Below are positions 26,137-34,765 of a DNA stretch of 64,000 nucleotides, piece by piece. The stretch's first letter is position 1; every line of letters begins with the position of its first letter. The notes under the pieces were generated by a model. That model saw nothing but the letters and a program-made list of their open reading frames with translations. It was not told where the DNA came from and did no database searches. The stretch comes from Microbulbifer sp. ALW1 (GTDB taxonomy: Bacteria > Pseudomonadota > Gammaproteobacteria > Pseudomonadales > Cellvibrionaceae), in assembly GCF_009903625.1 (NCBI RefSeq), contig NZ_CP047569.1, forward strand, positions 1,148,501-1,212,500, given 5' to 3'. Both the position numbers and the translations under genes were made by a program.

Positions 26137-27474
26137 TTAAGCGCTTGCGACTTCGTTGATGCTGTCGCCCAGCGCGCTGACCAGCGTATCCACTTCTTCG
26201 GGCTGCGCCACAAATGGCAGGCCGAGCTGGATAGTGTCGCCACCGTAGCGCACGTAGAAACCCTTCTCCCACATCTTCATCGCGATATGGTAAGGGCGCA
26301 GCAGTGGCTCGCCGGGTGCCGCCTCAATGGTGAGGCCGGCGGCGACGCCGCAGTTGCGGATGTCGGTGACCAGCGGTGTGCCCTTCAATTGGTGCACGCG
26401 CTCTTCGAGTATCACCGCCAGCTCTGCCGCGCGGGCGAACAGGTTCTCGTTCTCGAGAATGTCCAGGGATGCCAGTGCGGCAGCACAGGAAACCGGGTGC
26501 GCGGAATAGGTGTAGCCGTGCGGCAGTTCCAGCAAATACTCAGGGCCGCCCTGATCCATAAAGGTATCGTAGATCTCCTGCTTGGCGATAACGGCGCCCA
26601 TTGGTACCGCGCCGTTGGTCAGCTGCTTGGCGGTATTCAGGATATCCGGGGTTACCCCGAAGGCCTCGGCACCGGTGGCGGCACCCATGCGGCCGAACGC
26701 GGTAATCACCTCGTCGAAGATCAGCAGGATATTGTGCTGGTCGCAGATCGCTCTGAGACGCTGCAGGTAGCCTTTGGGCGGCGGCAATACCCCGGCGGAG
26801 CCCGCCATGGGCTCGACGATTACGGCAGCGATGTTGGAGGCATCGTGCAGGGCGATCATCTCCAGCAGCTCATCGGCCAGGTGCGCGCCTTCTTCCGGCA
26901 TGCCTTTGCAGAATTTGTTCTGGGGCAGCACCGTGTGCGGCAGGTGGTCCGCGTCTACCGCGGTGCCGTAGAGCGCCCGGTTGGCGCCGATACCACCGAC
27001 GCTGATACCGCCAAAGTTCACCCCGTGGTAACCCTTTGCGCGGCCAATCAGCTTGGTCTTGCTGGGCATGCCCTTTTTGCGCCAGTAGGCGCGGGCAATC
27101 TTCAGGGAGGTTTCAGCGGATTCGGAACCGGAACCGGTAAAGAAGACCCGGTTCAGTCCTTCGGGCATAAACTGGGTGATACGCTCTGCCAGCTGGAACG
27201 CCTTGGGATGTCCAAACTGGAAAGCGGGTGCGTAGTCCAGGGTACGTAACTGCTCACTTACTGCATCGGCGATTTCAACCCGGTTATGGCCCGCACCGCA
27301 GGTCCACAGGCCAGAGAGGCCGTCAAAGATACGGCGGCCGTCGGCGCTGGTGTAGTAGCAGCCCTCGGCGCCAGTGATGATCCGAGGATCCTTTTTGAAC
27401 TGGCGGTTGCCCGTGTAGGCCATCCAGTGGGCATCCAGTTGAGACTGGCTCAGCCCGGCAAACTTATCGCTCAC
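26137..27474 (-). CDS. beta-alanine/omega-amino acid:pyruvate aminotransferase
   Basis: A class III PLP-dependent aminotransferase of 445 aa. Visible features are GCYYTSADGRRIFDGLSGLW, the cofactor segment FFTGSGSESAETSLKIARAY, the PLP-ring Asp in LLIFDEVITAFGR and the Schiff-base Lys in LNTAKQLTNGAVP. The sequence fits omega-amino-acid:pyruvate transaminases, which turn beta-alanine plus pyruvate into malonate semialdehyde plus alanine. A GGAG ribosome-binding site supports the GTG at 27474 over an upstream start. The product would feed the MmsA enzyme encoded just downstream. Confidence 0.9.
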   Translation of the reverse strand: MSDKFAGLSQSQLDAHWMAYTGNRQFKKDPRIITGAEGCYYTSADGRRIFDGLSGLWTCGAGHNRVEIADAVSEQLRTLDYAPAFQFGHPKAFQLAERITQFMPEGLNRVFFTGSGSESAETSLKIARAYWRKKGMPSKTKLIGRAKGYHGVNFGGISVGGIGANRALYGTAVDADHLPHTVLPQNKFCKGMPEEGAHLADELLEMIALHDASNIAAVIVEPMAGSAGVLPPPKGYLQRLRAICDQHNILLIFDEVITAFGRMGAATGAEAFGVTPDILNTAKQLTNGAVPMGAVIAKQEIYDTFMDQGGPEYLLELPHGYTYSAHPVSCAAALASLDILENENLFARAAELAVILEERVHQLKGTPLVTDIRNCGVAAGLTIEAAPGEPLLRPYHIAMKMWEKGFYVRYGGDTIQLGLPFVAQPEEVDTLVSALGDSINEVASA

Positions 27475-27548
27475 TCTTATTCTCCGATTGGATTGACTGC
27501 GTAGTTGCAGCAAAGGTTGCGGTAAATGTAGGTGAGCTTTTAAGTTTC

Positions 27549-27564
27549 ATAAATTGCAATTTAT
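27549..27564. promoter_or_regulatory. 16-bp perfect palindrome, candidate operator
   Basis: ATAAATTGCAATTTAT is perfectly symmetric. It lies between the divergent aminotransferase and LysR genes. It is also framed by the direct repeat agtttcat at 27543 and 27573, whose copies are 30 bp apart, about three helical turns. Confidence 0.55.
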
Positions 27565-27573
27565 CGATCTTTA

Positions 27574-27591
27574 GTTTCATATATGTGAAAC
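27574..27591. promoter_or_regulatory. interrupted palindrome, candidate LysR site
   Basis: GTTTCA-N6-TGAAAC, with arms of six bases, lies 42 bases before the LysR start codon. Interrupted dyads with conserved outer bases are typical of LysR-type binding sites. Confidence 0.5.
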
Positions 27592-27633
27592 ATTGTGTGG
27601 GTCTGGGGCGGCTTGGGGAGATGGCGCTTAGAA

Positions 27634-28569
27634 ATGGCACGTAAAGAAGCGGCGCTGCTGGGGCAGCTGAGTGATATCGACCTGCGTCTGCTGCGGGTCT
27701 TTCGCGCGGTAGCAGAGGCCGGCGGCTTCTCCGCGGCCGAACTGGAGCTGAACGTGGGGCGCTCCACCATCAGCCGGCATATCAAGGATCTGGAGGTGCG
27801 CCTGGGGGTAACCCTCTGTCAGCGTGGTCGCGGAGGCTTTGCCCTGACCCGAGAAGGACGCCAGATCTATCAGGCGACCCTGCGCCTACTGGCCTCCCTG
27901 GACACCTTTCGCGGTGAAGTGGCCGATGTGCACAAGCGCATGACCGGTCACATCGCCATTGCCCTGTTCGACAAGATGGTGACCAACCCCGCGGCGCATA
28001 TCGGCGAGGCCCTGCGCCGCTTTGACGACCTGGCGCCGGAGGTGAGCCTGGACATTCATATCGAGCCGATCAATGAGATAGAGCGCGGTGTGATGGAGGG
28101 GCGTTTCCAGCTCGGGGTCATTCCCGCCCACCGAACCTCGCCCAGCCTCGAGTACCAGCACCTCTTCTACGAGCAGATGTACCTCTACTGCGGATACCGC
28201 CACCCGCTATTTGGTACGGCAGACATCTCTATCGACGACGATGCCATCCGCGACTGTAAATACGCCGGCCTCGGCTACCATTCCCCGAATATGGAAGTGG
28301 GCAACCGCCTGGGGCTGGAGCGGGACATCACCGTCAATGACCAGGAGGCCATCGTTCACTGCCTGCAGTCCGGCCGCTATATCGGCTATCTGCCAGACCA
28401 TTACGCGGAAACGTTTTTAAAGAAGGGTGAAATCCGCGCGATACACCCACAGCGCTACCAGTACGAGTGTGATTTTGTCGCGATCCAGCGGCTATCGCCG
28501 AAGCCGTCGCGGATTGTGAAAACATTATGGGAGTGTCTAATGTTTACGCATTCGGATGAAAGAAAATAG
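27634..28569 (+). CDS. LysR family transcriptional regulator
   Basis: A 311-aa LysR-type regulator. The winged helix-turn-helix occupies about residues 10-75 (LRLLRVFRAVAEAGGFSAAELELNVGRSTISRHIKDLE). The rest is the periplasmic-binding-like effector domain. It is divergent from the aminotransferase-mmsA operon with two dyads between, so it probably controls that operon in response to a pathway substrate. ATG 27634 follows a GGGAG about 12 bases upstream. Its stop lies only 20 bases from the convergent end of the AT-rich operon. Confidence 0.9.
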   Translation: MARKEAALLGQLSDIDLRLLRVFRAVAEAGGFSAAELELNVGRSTISRHIKDLEVRLGVTLCQRGRGGFALTREGRQIYQATLRLLASLDTFRGEVADVHKRMTGHIAIALFDKMVTNPAAHIGEALRRFDDLAPEVSLDIHIEPINEIERGVMEGRFQLGVIPAHRTSPSLEYQHLFYEQMYLYCGYRHPLFGTADISIDDDAIRDCKYAGLGYHSPNMEVGNRLGLERDITVNDQEAIVHCLQSGRYIGYLPDHYAETFLKKGEIRAIHPQRYQYECDFVAIQRLSPKPSRIVKTLWECLMFTHSDERK

Positions 28570-28589
28570 TTTGGTTCGGATGCGAAAAA

Positions 28590-29726
28590 TTAAAGTGCAC
28601 ATTCTGTTTTTCGGGATTTCCTGGCCGGTCGGAAAAAATTCATATCACGTAAACTTTTCAGATGTTGGCACCTATCGAATCGCTCCGAATGTATCGTTGC
28701 TATTTTTCTTGTTAAGGCATTTAGTTCAGCCATATTAGGCTTGTACGCGGTTAGATCGAAGTTGGCTTTTGGTGGGGAAGGGAAAATTTCTAGTTTTTTC
28801 ATAAGGCAGCGAAAAATATAGTCCCCGTCAGTAAGGTAGTTGAACATTGAAAATACGATGTATTTTCTATTTTTCATCGGTATGGTGATAACTCTCAAAT
28901 AACTCACTGTTGCCCATGATTGGATTGCCAGATGAATATGAGAGAAGTTATTCTCCTTACTTATGCCTATATCGATTGAACTATCGATTAGTGAGAGTGA
29001 AAGCTCTCCATTCGAGACCCGATCGGGAGGGAACTCGTTTATAACTAGTTCGGATACTATTCGATTGATATCGTCTTTCGAGCGCAAAGCGCCTTTGTTG
29101 TAGAAATCTATTTCGCTAATTATCAGAGTTGGGCAATAATTTTGTTGAGACTCTTCGTTAAAATAACCTCGTGATATTTGCGAGTCCCAGTTGTATTTCC
29201 GAATGGTTCGGACGCTGATTGTTTCTTGAAGAGCTTTACTGATGTAGATTTCTTCTTTGTGCCCGGACCAGTACCATTCGTTTTCTCGCCTTGGCTTAGT
29301 ATTTCGTTTGGGAAGTGTAAAGCGTAAAGAGAAGTATTTTTTGGATACGGACTGTTTGATTTTCAATCTTTGTGAGGGGCCTAGCGGATTGTCTTTGCTC
29401 AAAGAAAAGCTCTTGAGCGAATTTCCGTAGTGATAATAATTCCAGAATAAATCCATTATCGGAGCTATAGCGAATTTCCCGAATCTTATGAATATTATGG
29501 CTGCAATAAAAACTTGAAGCTGTTGTGAAGATATAAAGTAAGTTAGGCCGGCAAAGTATGGAATTTCAAGCGCTAAAGGCAGCTTTTGATTTTCATCAGT
29601 CCGAACTAGCTTTATCCAATGACTTAGACCTTCAAGAAAGGTAATGCATAATACAATTGAAAGGTTTAATTCTGAAAATAGTATTTCTTTGAAGGCATCT
29701 GTTAAAAATTTAATCAATTCAATCAT
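28590..29726 (-). CDS. hypothetical membrane protein, AT-rich operon
   Basis: A 378-aa protein I do not recognise, encoded in AT-rich DNA. The first 95 residues hold two or three hydrophobic helices (LNLSIVLCITFLEGL, EIPYFAGLTYFISS, QVFIAAIIFIRFG). The remaining 280 residues are soluble-looking, with aromatic and charged beta-rich sequence (NEWYWSGHKEEIYISKAL) and a basic C-terminus. This suggests a membrane anchor with a cytoplasmic domain. Its start overlaps the end of the upstream gene by eight bases (ATGATTGA), which implies translational coupling. It is the last gene of the four-gene operon. Confidence 0.7.
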   Translation of the reverse strand: MIELIKFLTDAFKEILFSELNLSIVLCITFLEGLSHWIKLVRTDENQKLPLALEIPYFAGLTYFISSQQLQVFIAAIIFIRFGKFAIAPIMDLFWNYYHYGNSLKSFSLSKDNPLGPSQRLKIKQSVSKKYFSLRFTLPKRNTKPRRENEWYWSGHKEEIYISKALQETISVRTIRKYNWDSQISRGYFNEESQQNYCPTLIISEIDFYNKGALRSKDDINRIVSELVINEFPPDRVSNGELSLSLIDSSIDIGISKENNFSHIHLAIQSWATVSYLRVITIPMKNRKYIVFSMFNYLTDGDYIFRCLMKKLEIFPSPPKANFDLTAYKPNMAELNALTRKIATIHSERFDRCQHLKSLRDMNFFRPARKSRKTECAL

Positions 29727-30120
29727 TTTTATTTTCTACGATACGAAACCTTTCGCGTCTAGCTTTAGCTTCTTCTGCGCGGCGTCGTGACTGGCGTTCC
29801 AGTTTTTTCCGTGCTTTTTCTTCGTCGGAGGGCCAGCTGTCGGCCTCGGATAACGTATAGATCACGGATAACCAAAGCCGTCGGTAATCGAGTTTCAGAG
29901 GATTCTGGATAATGGGATAGCGCTGTTCGGTATCACAAACCTGCAACCAGCCGTGTCGGTGGTGATGCACCATCAACTTTGCCTGAACATTGCCGCCGAG
30001 GGCGGCAAGCCGGATAAAGGCAGCGTGTAACTGTGAGCGAAGATTTCCGCTTCCGGCCATAAAGTGTACAGTGTCTTCGCGGTACTTTAGTCGAAGTCGG
30101 TGCCACTGGCTCGGGAACAT
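29719..30120 (-). CDS. hypothetical basic protein, AT-rich operon
   Basis: A 133-aa protein of unknown family. The N-terminal 90 residues look like a small mixed alpha/beta domain with a His-rich turn (MVHHHRHGWLQVCD). Residues about 95-126 form a highly charged Lys/Arg/Glu helix that could be a coiled coil or a nucleic-acid-binding tail. Its DNA is visibly more GC-rich than that of its three operon partners, closer to the chromosome around the operon. It sits 18 bases after the upstream gene and overlaps the next. Confidence 0.65.
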   Translation of the reverse strand: MFPSQWHRLRLKYREDTVHFMAGSGNLRSQLHAAFIRLAALGGNVQAKLMVHHHRHGWLQVCDTEQRYPIIQNPLKLDYRRLWLSVIYTLSEADSWPSDEEKARKKLERQSRRRAEEAKARRERFRIVENKND

Positions 30121-30138
30121 ATCGGATATCTACTTCAC

Positions 30139-31179
30139 TTAGGCCGTGGTTGAGGTTTTTGGTTTACATTCGTTGTAGTCGAGATTCAAAGAGTTGCTCG
30201 GTGGGTGGCCGCCAGGAAGGAGGCGGGGTTGCAAGTAATTTTCGATAAATGCGGAAACGTCCTCTGGTGATGCTCGATGATCAGAGTTTTCGTCTTTTCC
30301 ATTTTCTGTAAAACCTTTTGCGCTCCACATGTACATTACATGTTTGGCTTCTTCAATTTGATCTGGTGTTAATTTGTAATGGGGTCTTTTGTTGCCTGCT
30401 TGATGGGATTGGGCAGTGGGTTTTCTAGATGCGCTTTCGGCAGATAAATTAACTTCCATTGTTTCCATGATTTTATACATGAAATCTAAGAAGTTATCTT
30501 TTGATACGTGATTCTCTATCCGGAATGGATTTCCGGCGTTCATGGCAGAACGTTTTATTGAAAATATACAGCGCAAATAATGCTTTTCGTCGATGGCTAT
30601 ATGCCACAAATATTGGTTTTTATTTTCTACTAGTGGCTGGTTTTCAAAATAAAGCCATTCGTTGTTGTTTAACGTAACCCACTGTAAGTTAAGCGGTCCG
30701 ATGTGGCTGGGCCATTGGTGCTCTGTCAGGTCGAAAGGATCGTATGAAATTCCAGTGTTGAAGTCTCTAGCATTGGATATTTGTAAGATTCGGATGGCTT
30801 CTTTAGTTAAAATTTCATCTTTTAGCAGGCTTTCGTTAACAGGTAAGTCATCAACTTCATGGAGGTTGATGAGCATTGTTAAGCTTCCGCAGTAACCATC
30901 GATTATGGGTAATCCTCGAAATTCCCATATGTTGGAATATATTCTCGACCACAGTAGATGTTTGTTGACATCACTGTCAGAAATTTCTGTTGGCTTGTAA
31001 GAGTTTTTATCTAACAAGTCAATGTTGTCCGGTTCATCTTCCCAGCTCTCGATGTTTGAAAATGGGTCTTTACTGGGAGGCGCAGAAAATTTTAAAGAAT
31101 GGCCAGATATATTTTTATTTATGGTTCTAGATTTTCCGAGGCTGGGGCCTTTGGGGTTTTTTTGGGTGCCGAAAATCAT
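30139..31179 (-). CDS. hypothetical protein, AT-rich operon
   Basis: A 346-aa soluble protein of unknown family. The N-terminal 60 residues are polar and probably disordered. The middle (about residues 75-240) is aromatic-rich and looks globular (HLLWSRIYSNIWEFRGLPII, NNEWLYFENQPL, YLWHIAIDEKHYLRCIFS). A low-complexity hinge follows, then a C-terminal region with a helix LTPDQIEEAKHVMYMW and a proline-rich end. No signal peptide or catalytic motif is seen. An AGGA ribosome-binding site precedes the ATG. It starts 13 bases after the lead gene. Confidence 0.68.
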   Translation of the reverse strand: MIFGTQKNPKGPSLGKSRTINKNISGHSLKFSAPPSKDPFSNIESWEDEPDNIDLLDKNSYKPTEISDSDVNKHLLWSRIYSNIWEFRGLPIIDGYCGSLTMLINLHEVDDLPVNESLLKDEILTKEAIRILQISNARDFNTGISYDPFDLTEHQWPSHIGPLNLQWVTLNNNEWLYFENQPLVENKNQYLWHIAIDEKHYLRCIFSIKRSAMNAGNPFRIENHVSKDNFLDFMYKIMETMEVNLSAESASRKPTAQSHQAGNKRPHYKLTPDQIEEAKHVMYMWSAKGFTENGKDENSDHRASPEDVSAFIENYLQPRLLPGGHPPSNSLNLDYNECKPKTSTTA

Positions 31180-31192
31180 GTTTTTTTCCTGG

Positions 31193-32500
31193 TTAACCTT
31201 GCGGGATAAGTTTTTTACCTATTTTGTTTCCCAGGTTTTTTATCGGGTCCTGCGGCCCGTTATGATAGTTTTCGTTGAGACTCGGGATGCTTGCAGCGGC
31301 TACGCCGACAATAGCTGTCTTTCCGATAACTGAAAGCACGCTCAATGCGAGTGCTGGGCTTACTCCATGCTCTGCAATGAGTTTCCCAATTTTTTCGTAG
31401 GTAGAGTTTATAGCAATCCCCCCTCCGATGGCAGTTGAACCTATAACAGCTATTTTTCCACCTAGTTCTTCACGCTTGGTATGATTTATTAACTCATTTA
31501 TTGAGCATGCTAGGCTAGCTCCGCCAAATATTTGTCCGCCAACGAGTTGTGCGATACCTTTTGTGGAGTTGTGCCATTTACTGTCAGTTGTATTCATTCC
31601 TATAGCTCTGCGAGCTCGATCAGCTTCGAAATGGCTCGAAGTGTGATCACTTAGGAAAACCTTCTGCTTTCCGGCTACATTTACGCCTTGTTTTGCCAGT
31701 AGCTTCATGGCTTGAGTCAAGGGCTTTGAGCCGCCCCGGTGGCTGGTCCATTCGATAAATAGCCCATTTTCATGTGCTTCTCGCATATGGCTTGCCAAAA
31801 TTTGGGAGGACTTAAAATCTGACGGACTTGTACGGCCAAGGTCCCGCACGAAACTCCACCCGGCTCTGAAGTAAGAGTTGCTTTGTGGAATGTAGAAGAG
31901 TTGGTACCCACTAGACTTCAGTTTTCCTAATGATGTTTCGTTGCCTCGGGTAATATGAGATGGAAGCATAGATATGGCATGGTCAATATCTTTGCAGAAT
32001 CCATTGATTCCAATTTTTATAGAATCATTTTCTGTCCCTGAGCACTTTGGTGTGGGCTTTAACTGCGATTCTGGGTCACGACTGCGTTTCCATTCAGAGC
32101 CAGATTCGTTTTCAGTGTGAGTGACATTCCAGAGGGCTGCTCGTGTATTGGTTTTAGTTTCGCTACGAAAAATTCGAATATCGACAATGCTTACGTCAGT
32201 TTGAGGCCCGCCGTAATAACTTCCTACTTCAAACTCAATTTCAAAGTCAGGGTAGACGATGCAGCGACGATTTGGGTTTCCATCTTTTAGATAGGAATTA
32301 ACCGGAAAAGCGCATCCGCGAAGGCCATCGACAGCGCTAGTAACCGCTTTTGCATGATAGCCGCGACTACTTGATTCTTGTGAAATTTCGCGTAGACCAT
32401 CTAGTATTTGTCGATGCTTGTCATTCACCATTAGTGAGCGACCTGCATCACTGGGGCGGTACGGGGTGACAGCGGAAAAACTGGCAGGAGCCTGGCTCAT
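31193..32500 (-). CDS. hypothetical effector-like protein, operon lead gene
   Basis: A 435-aa protein of unknown family. Residues 1-170 are polar with two possible Cys pairs. Residues about 195-300 look like an alpha/beta globular region (GYQLFYIPQSNSYFRAGW, GLFIEWTSHRGGSKPL). Residues about 317-333, 349-365 and 382-406 are glycine/alanine-rich hydrophobic segments, like those of membrane-inserting proteins. The tail is basic (KNLGNKIGKKL). There is no N-terminal signal peptide. An AAAGGG ribosome-binding site supports ATG 32500. It heads a tight four-gene operon. A toxin or secreted-effector role is only a hypothesis. Confidence 0.68.
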   Translation of the reverse strand: MSQAPASFSAVTPYRPSDAGRSLMVNDKHRQILDGLREISQESSSRGYHAKAVTSAVDGLRGCAFPVNSYLKDGNPNRRCIVYPDFEIEFEVGSYYGGPQTDVSIVDIRIFRSETKTNTRAALWNVTHTENESGSEWKRSRDPESQLKPTPKCSGTENDSIKIGINGFCKDIDHAISMLPSHITRGNETSLGKLKSSGYQLFYIPQSNSYFRAGWSFVRDLGRTSPSDFKSSQILASHMREAHENGLFIEWTSHRGGSKPLTQAMKLLAKQGVNVAGKQKVFLSDHTSSHFEADRARRAIGMNTTDSKWHNSTKGIAQLVGGQIFGGASLACSINELINHTKREELGGKIAVIGSTAIGGGIAINSTYEKIGKLIAEHGVSPALALSVLSVIGKTAIVGVAAASIPSLNENYHNGPQDPIKNLGNKIGKKLIPQG

Positions 32501-32824
32501 TGAAATATCCCTTTCAAATATCCATCAATTGAAATGTGAGCTGATAAGGTATGTGCACCTTTAAAGCGCAAACTCTACCGAAGATTTACGGGGATGTATA
32601 TTGAGTGATTCCTTTCATAGATGGGGATATTCGAGGATCGGAAATGGAATACTCTTGCAAATAAGGGAGAAATGAAGTTTTGTGGTACGAACGTGCGGGT
32701 CACAAATAATCGTTATTTTGGCAGTATAACGATGTCAATTATTTAGTGATAAATTCGACTCTGGCACGAATTAATAAATTTCTAATTCCACCATAACGAG
32801 CAGTGTTATTTTCCGACAGGTTTG
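32501..32824. other. AT-rich intergenic region with dyad
   Basis: No gene is visible. It is the AT-rich leader of the four-gene operon and the downstream region of the DUF3574 gene. It contains an 8-bp inverted repeat (ATCGTTAT-N9-ATAACGAT) at 32709-32733, described under findings. Confidence 0.5.
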
Positions 32825-33247
32825 CTACCGAAAAGAAACACAGGCGAAGTTTCTCACACGTAGTACGGTTTTCTGGTTAAAACGCTGTTTGTAGTGCGAG
32901 ATGATTTCTGTGATGTCCGCTTCTTTCTGGGGATTTTGCGGATATACCAGCGACAGAATGTGGCTGGGTTCGTGCACGATATTGCCGTCGCTGTCCTGCC
33001 ATTGGCCGGCTGCAGTAATGACGGTCAACCCTTCGGAAAAACGCGGAGTGATGGTGGTTTTGAGAAAAGACGACCACTGCTCTTGAGTGACAAAGCCATC
33101 GTCTTTGTGGGTCCCGAAGTACAGGAGATCCTGGGTTTGCAGTGTCTCTCCGGGTTGGCAAACCAGAGGCGAGGGGCTAGCGCAGGCGGTAAGCAAGAGC
33201 CCGGCAAGGAGGCTTACAACGAGGCTTAGATGACGCAGTTGTAGCAA
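32825..33247 (-). CDS. DUF3574 lipoprotein
   Basis: A 140-aa lipoprotein with lipobox LTAC (Cys about residue 22). The mature part matches DUF3574: DLLYFGTHKDDGFVTQEQW, ITPRFSEGLTVITAAGQW and the HEPSHILSLVYP segment. The family has no established role. The start codon is TTG, supported by a GGGGAG ribosome-binding site six bases upstream; no better in-frame ATG exists. It lies 57 bases downstream of the Tsx-like channel gene on the same strand and may be cotranscribed with it. Confidence 0.85.
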   Translation of the reverse strand: MLQLRHLSLVVSLLAGLLLTACASPSPLVCQPGETLQTQDLLYFGTHKDDGFVTQEQWSSFLKTTITPRFSEGLTVITAAGQWQDSDGNIVHEPSHILSLVYPQNPQKEADITEIISHYKQRFNQKTVLRVRNFACVSFR

Positions 33248-33303
33248 GTGGTACTCCCCGCGGCTTATTCAGTCTATTGCGGGGAGTATAGGGGTAGTTC
33301 CGG

Positions 33304-34101
33304 TTAGAAATGATATTTCAGCAGCAGGTTGATATTGCGCTCGTTGGAATCGACCCCGAAGCTGCCATCTTTGATGCCAAACTTGTCGTTCCAGTGCACG
33401 TACTCCAGTCCTGCGTAGAGTTTCTTCGGTTTGCCCACACGGGCACCGATATCCCATTTCAGCTGTGAGGTGAAGTTCATACTCGCATGCACATCTCTCG
33501 ACGCACTGGCCCAGTCGAGGAAACCGTCATACAGAAACGCTTCGCTACCGAGGGTGAACGGCAGGCCCCAGGCCAGGGTCAGCTGCTCATTGTCAGCCCT
33601 GGCTTCGTTGTTGCGGTGATAGACATTGGCCTGCAGATAACTGAATCCCGGCGCGGCCAAGTCAAACCCCACCCCGGCCAGTTTGTTGGTGAAGTGCGGG
33701 CCGGTAGCGGTGAGGCCGTTGGGGTCATCCATGTTGCCGAGCTCCAGCTGTCCGGCCAGCAGTATGTCCTTTATCAGGCCAAACCCCAGCTCGCGACTAC
33801 CCAGCTTGCCCAGGCTCAGGCGTGGTGACAGCTCGGTGTAGAGCTCCTTGGAGCCGTCTTCGGAAGAGAGGTAGTCGGCAAACATAAAAAAGTCGCCCCA
33901 GCTGTGGCCGCTGACGTGCTCAAACGTCAGCACATTGCGGGTGCTGTCGTCGCTGCTGAGGCTGTAGTTAACCTTGTAATCCTTGCCGTGCAGGGCGGTC
34001 AGGCTGTTGTCGCTCCACAGGGTTTCGGCATTGGCACACAGGGAGAGCGGGGCAGAGAGCAGGCCACTGGCCAGCAGGGGGAGGGACTTGGTCAGCTTCA
34101 T
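33304..34101 (-). CDS. Tsx/OmpK-like outer-membrane channel
   Basis: A 265-aa outer-membrane protein with a signal peptide ending in CANA. Strands such as NVLTFEHVSGHSWGDFFMFADY match the nucleoside-specific channel-forming Tsx/OmpK family. It ends in YHF, a typical C-terminal barrel signature. The family forms a narrow 12-strand barrel for nucleosides or related small molecules; the substrate here is not shown. A GAGG ribosome-binding site precedes the ATG. Confidence 0.85.
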   Translation of the reverse strand: MKLTKSLPLLASGLLSAPLSLCANAETLWSDNSLTALHGKDYKVNYSLSSDDSTRNVLTFEHVSGHSWGDFFMFADYLSSEDGSKELYTELSPRLSLGKLGSRELGFGLIKDILLAGQLELGNMDDPNGLTATGPHFTNKLAGVGFDLAAPGFSYLQANVYHRNNEARADNEQLTLAWGLPFTLGSEAFLYDGFLDWASASRDVHASMNFTSQLKWDIGARVGKPKKLYAGLEYVHWNDKFGIKDGSFGVDSNERNINLLLKYHF

Positions 34102-34256
34102 CGGTTACCTCTAAATGCAGCTGGCGGAGTCCGTCCCGCGACGCGATCAGGCTGGAGAATTGCTGATCGGTTAAAAAATGATCGCGAAATGTACAGGATT
34201 CGAGGGGAGTTTTCCAGGCGGGTGTATATCAGATTGGTGCATATATCGCACAAACA

Positions 34257-34282
34257 AAAACGGGCCCCGAAGGGCCCGTTTT
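34257..34282 (-). terminator. Rho-independent terminator of the cold-shock gene
   Basis: An 11-bp stem (aaaacgggccc/gggcccgtttt) with a CGAA loop lies 20 bases beyond the cold-shock stop codon. On the minus strand a T-rich run follows. Confidence 0.9.
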
Positions 34283-34301
34283 CTTACATCTGGAGAGGTA
34301 A

Positions 34302-34511
34302 TTAAACCACTACGATGTTTTCAGCCTGAGGGCCTTTTTTACCTTGAGTCACGGTGAACTCAACGGCCTGGCCTTCAGTCAGGGTACGGAAGCCGGTGCT
34401 GGAGATGGCGCTGAAGTGAGCGAAAACGTCCGGGCCGGACTGCTGCTCAATGAAACCAAAACCTTTTGCTTCGTCGAACCACTTAACGGTTCCTTTAACG
34501 GTATCAGACAT
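34302..34511 (-). CDS. cold-shock domain protein
   Basis: A 69-aa CspA-family protein. It has both RNA-binding motifs: KGFGFIEQQ (RNP1-type) and DVFAHFSAI (RNP2-type). It binds single-stranded RNA/DNA as an RNA chaperone. The ATG at 34511 gives the standard N-terminus [12 protein letters not shown]. The roughly 250-base upstream region is compatible with a long cold-shock leader, but no cold box could be confirmed by eye. It is a single-gene unit. Confidence 0.95.
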   Translation of the reverse strand: MSDTVKGTVKWFDEAKGFGFIEQQSGPDVFAHFSAISSTGFRTLTEGQAVEFTVTQGKKGPQAENIVVV

Positions 34512-34765
34512 AACTAACATCCTGAAATTTAAACAGATTTATGCCTCTTAATGAGGCGGGTGTTGCTTAGAAATGTAAGCGAAACCGTAGAAACTGCAGG
34601 ACGAGGGTGTTACGTAAAGACAGTGAAATTCTAGGTCGTACTATAGGTGGTGCTATATGGCTTTCTTTCCAGCTGCCGCACACTCTATATGGGCGGCGGC
34701 TGGTTGTCTACTAATCGTTCAGCTTATTCGACGCAATGTGACGGGAGGGTCACTGCCGGTTGCGC

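Noticed and set aside
28590..32500. A prophage or insertion sequence as the explanation for the AT-rich segment
   Set aside because: No integrase, transposase, phage structural gene, tRNA or terminal inverted repeat was seen at either side.
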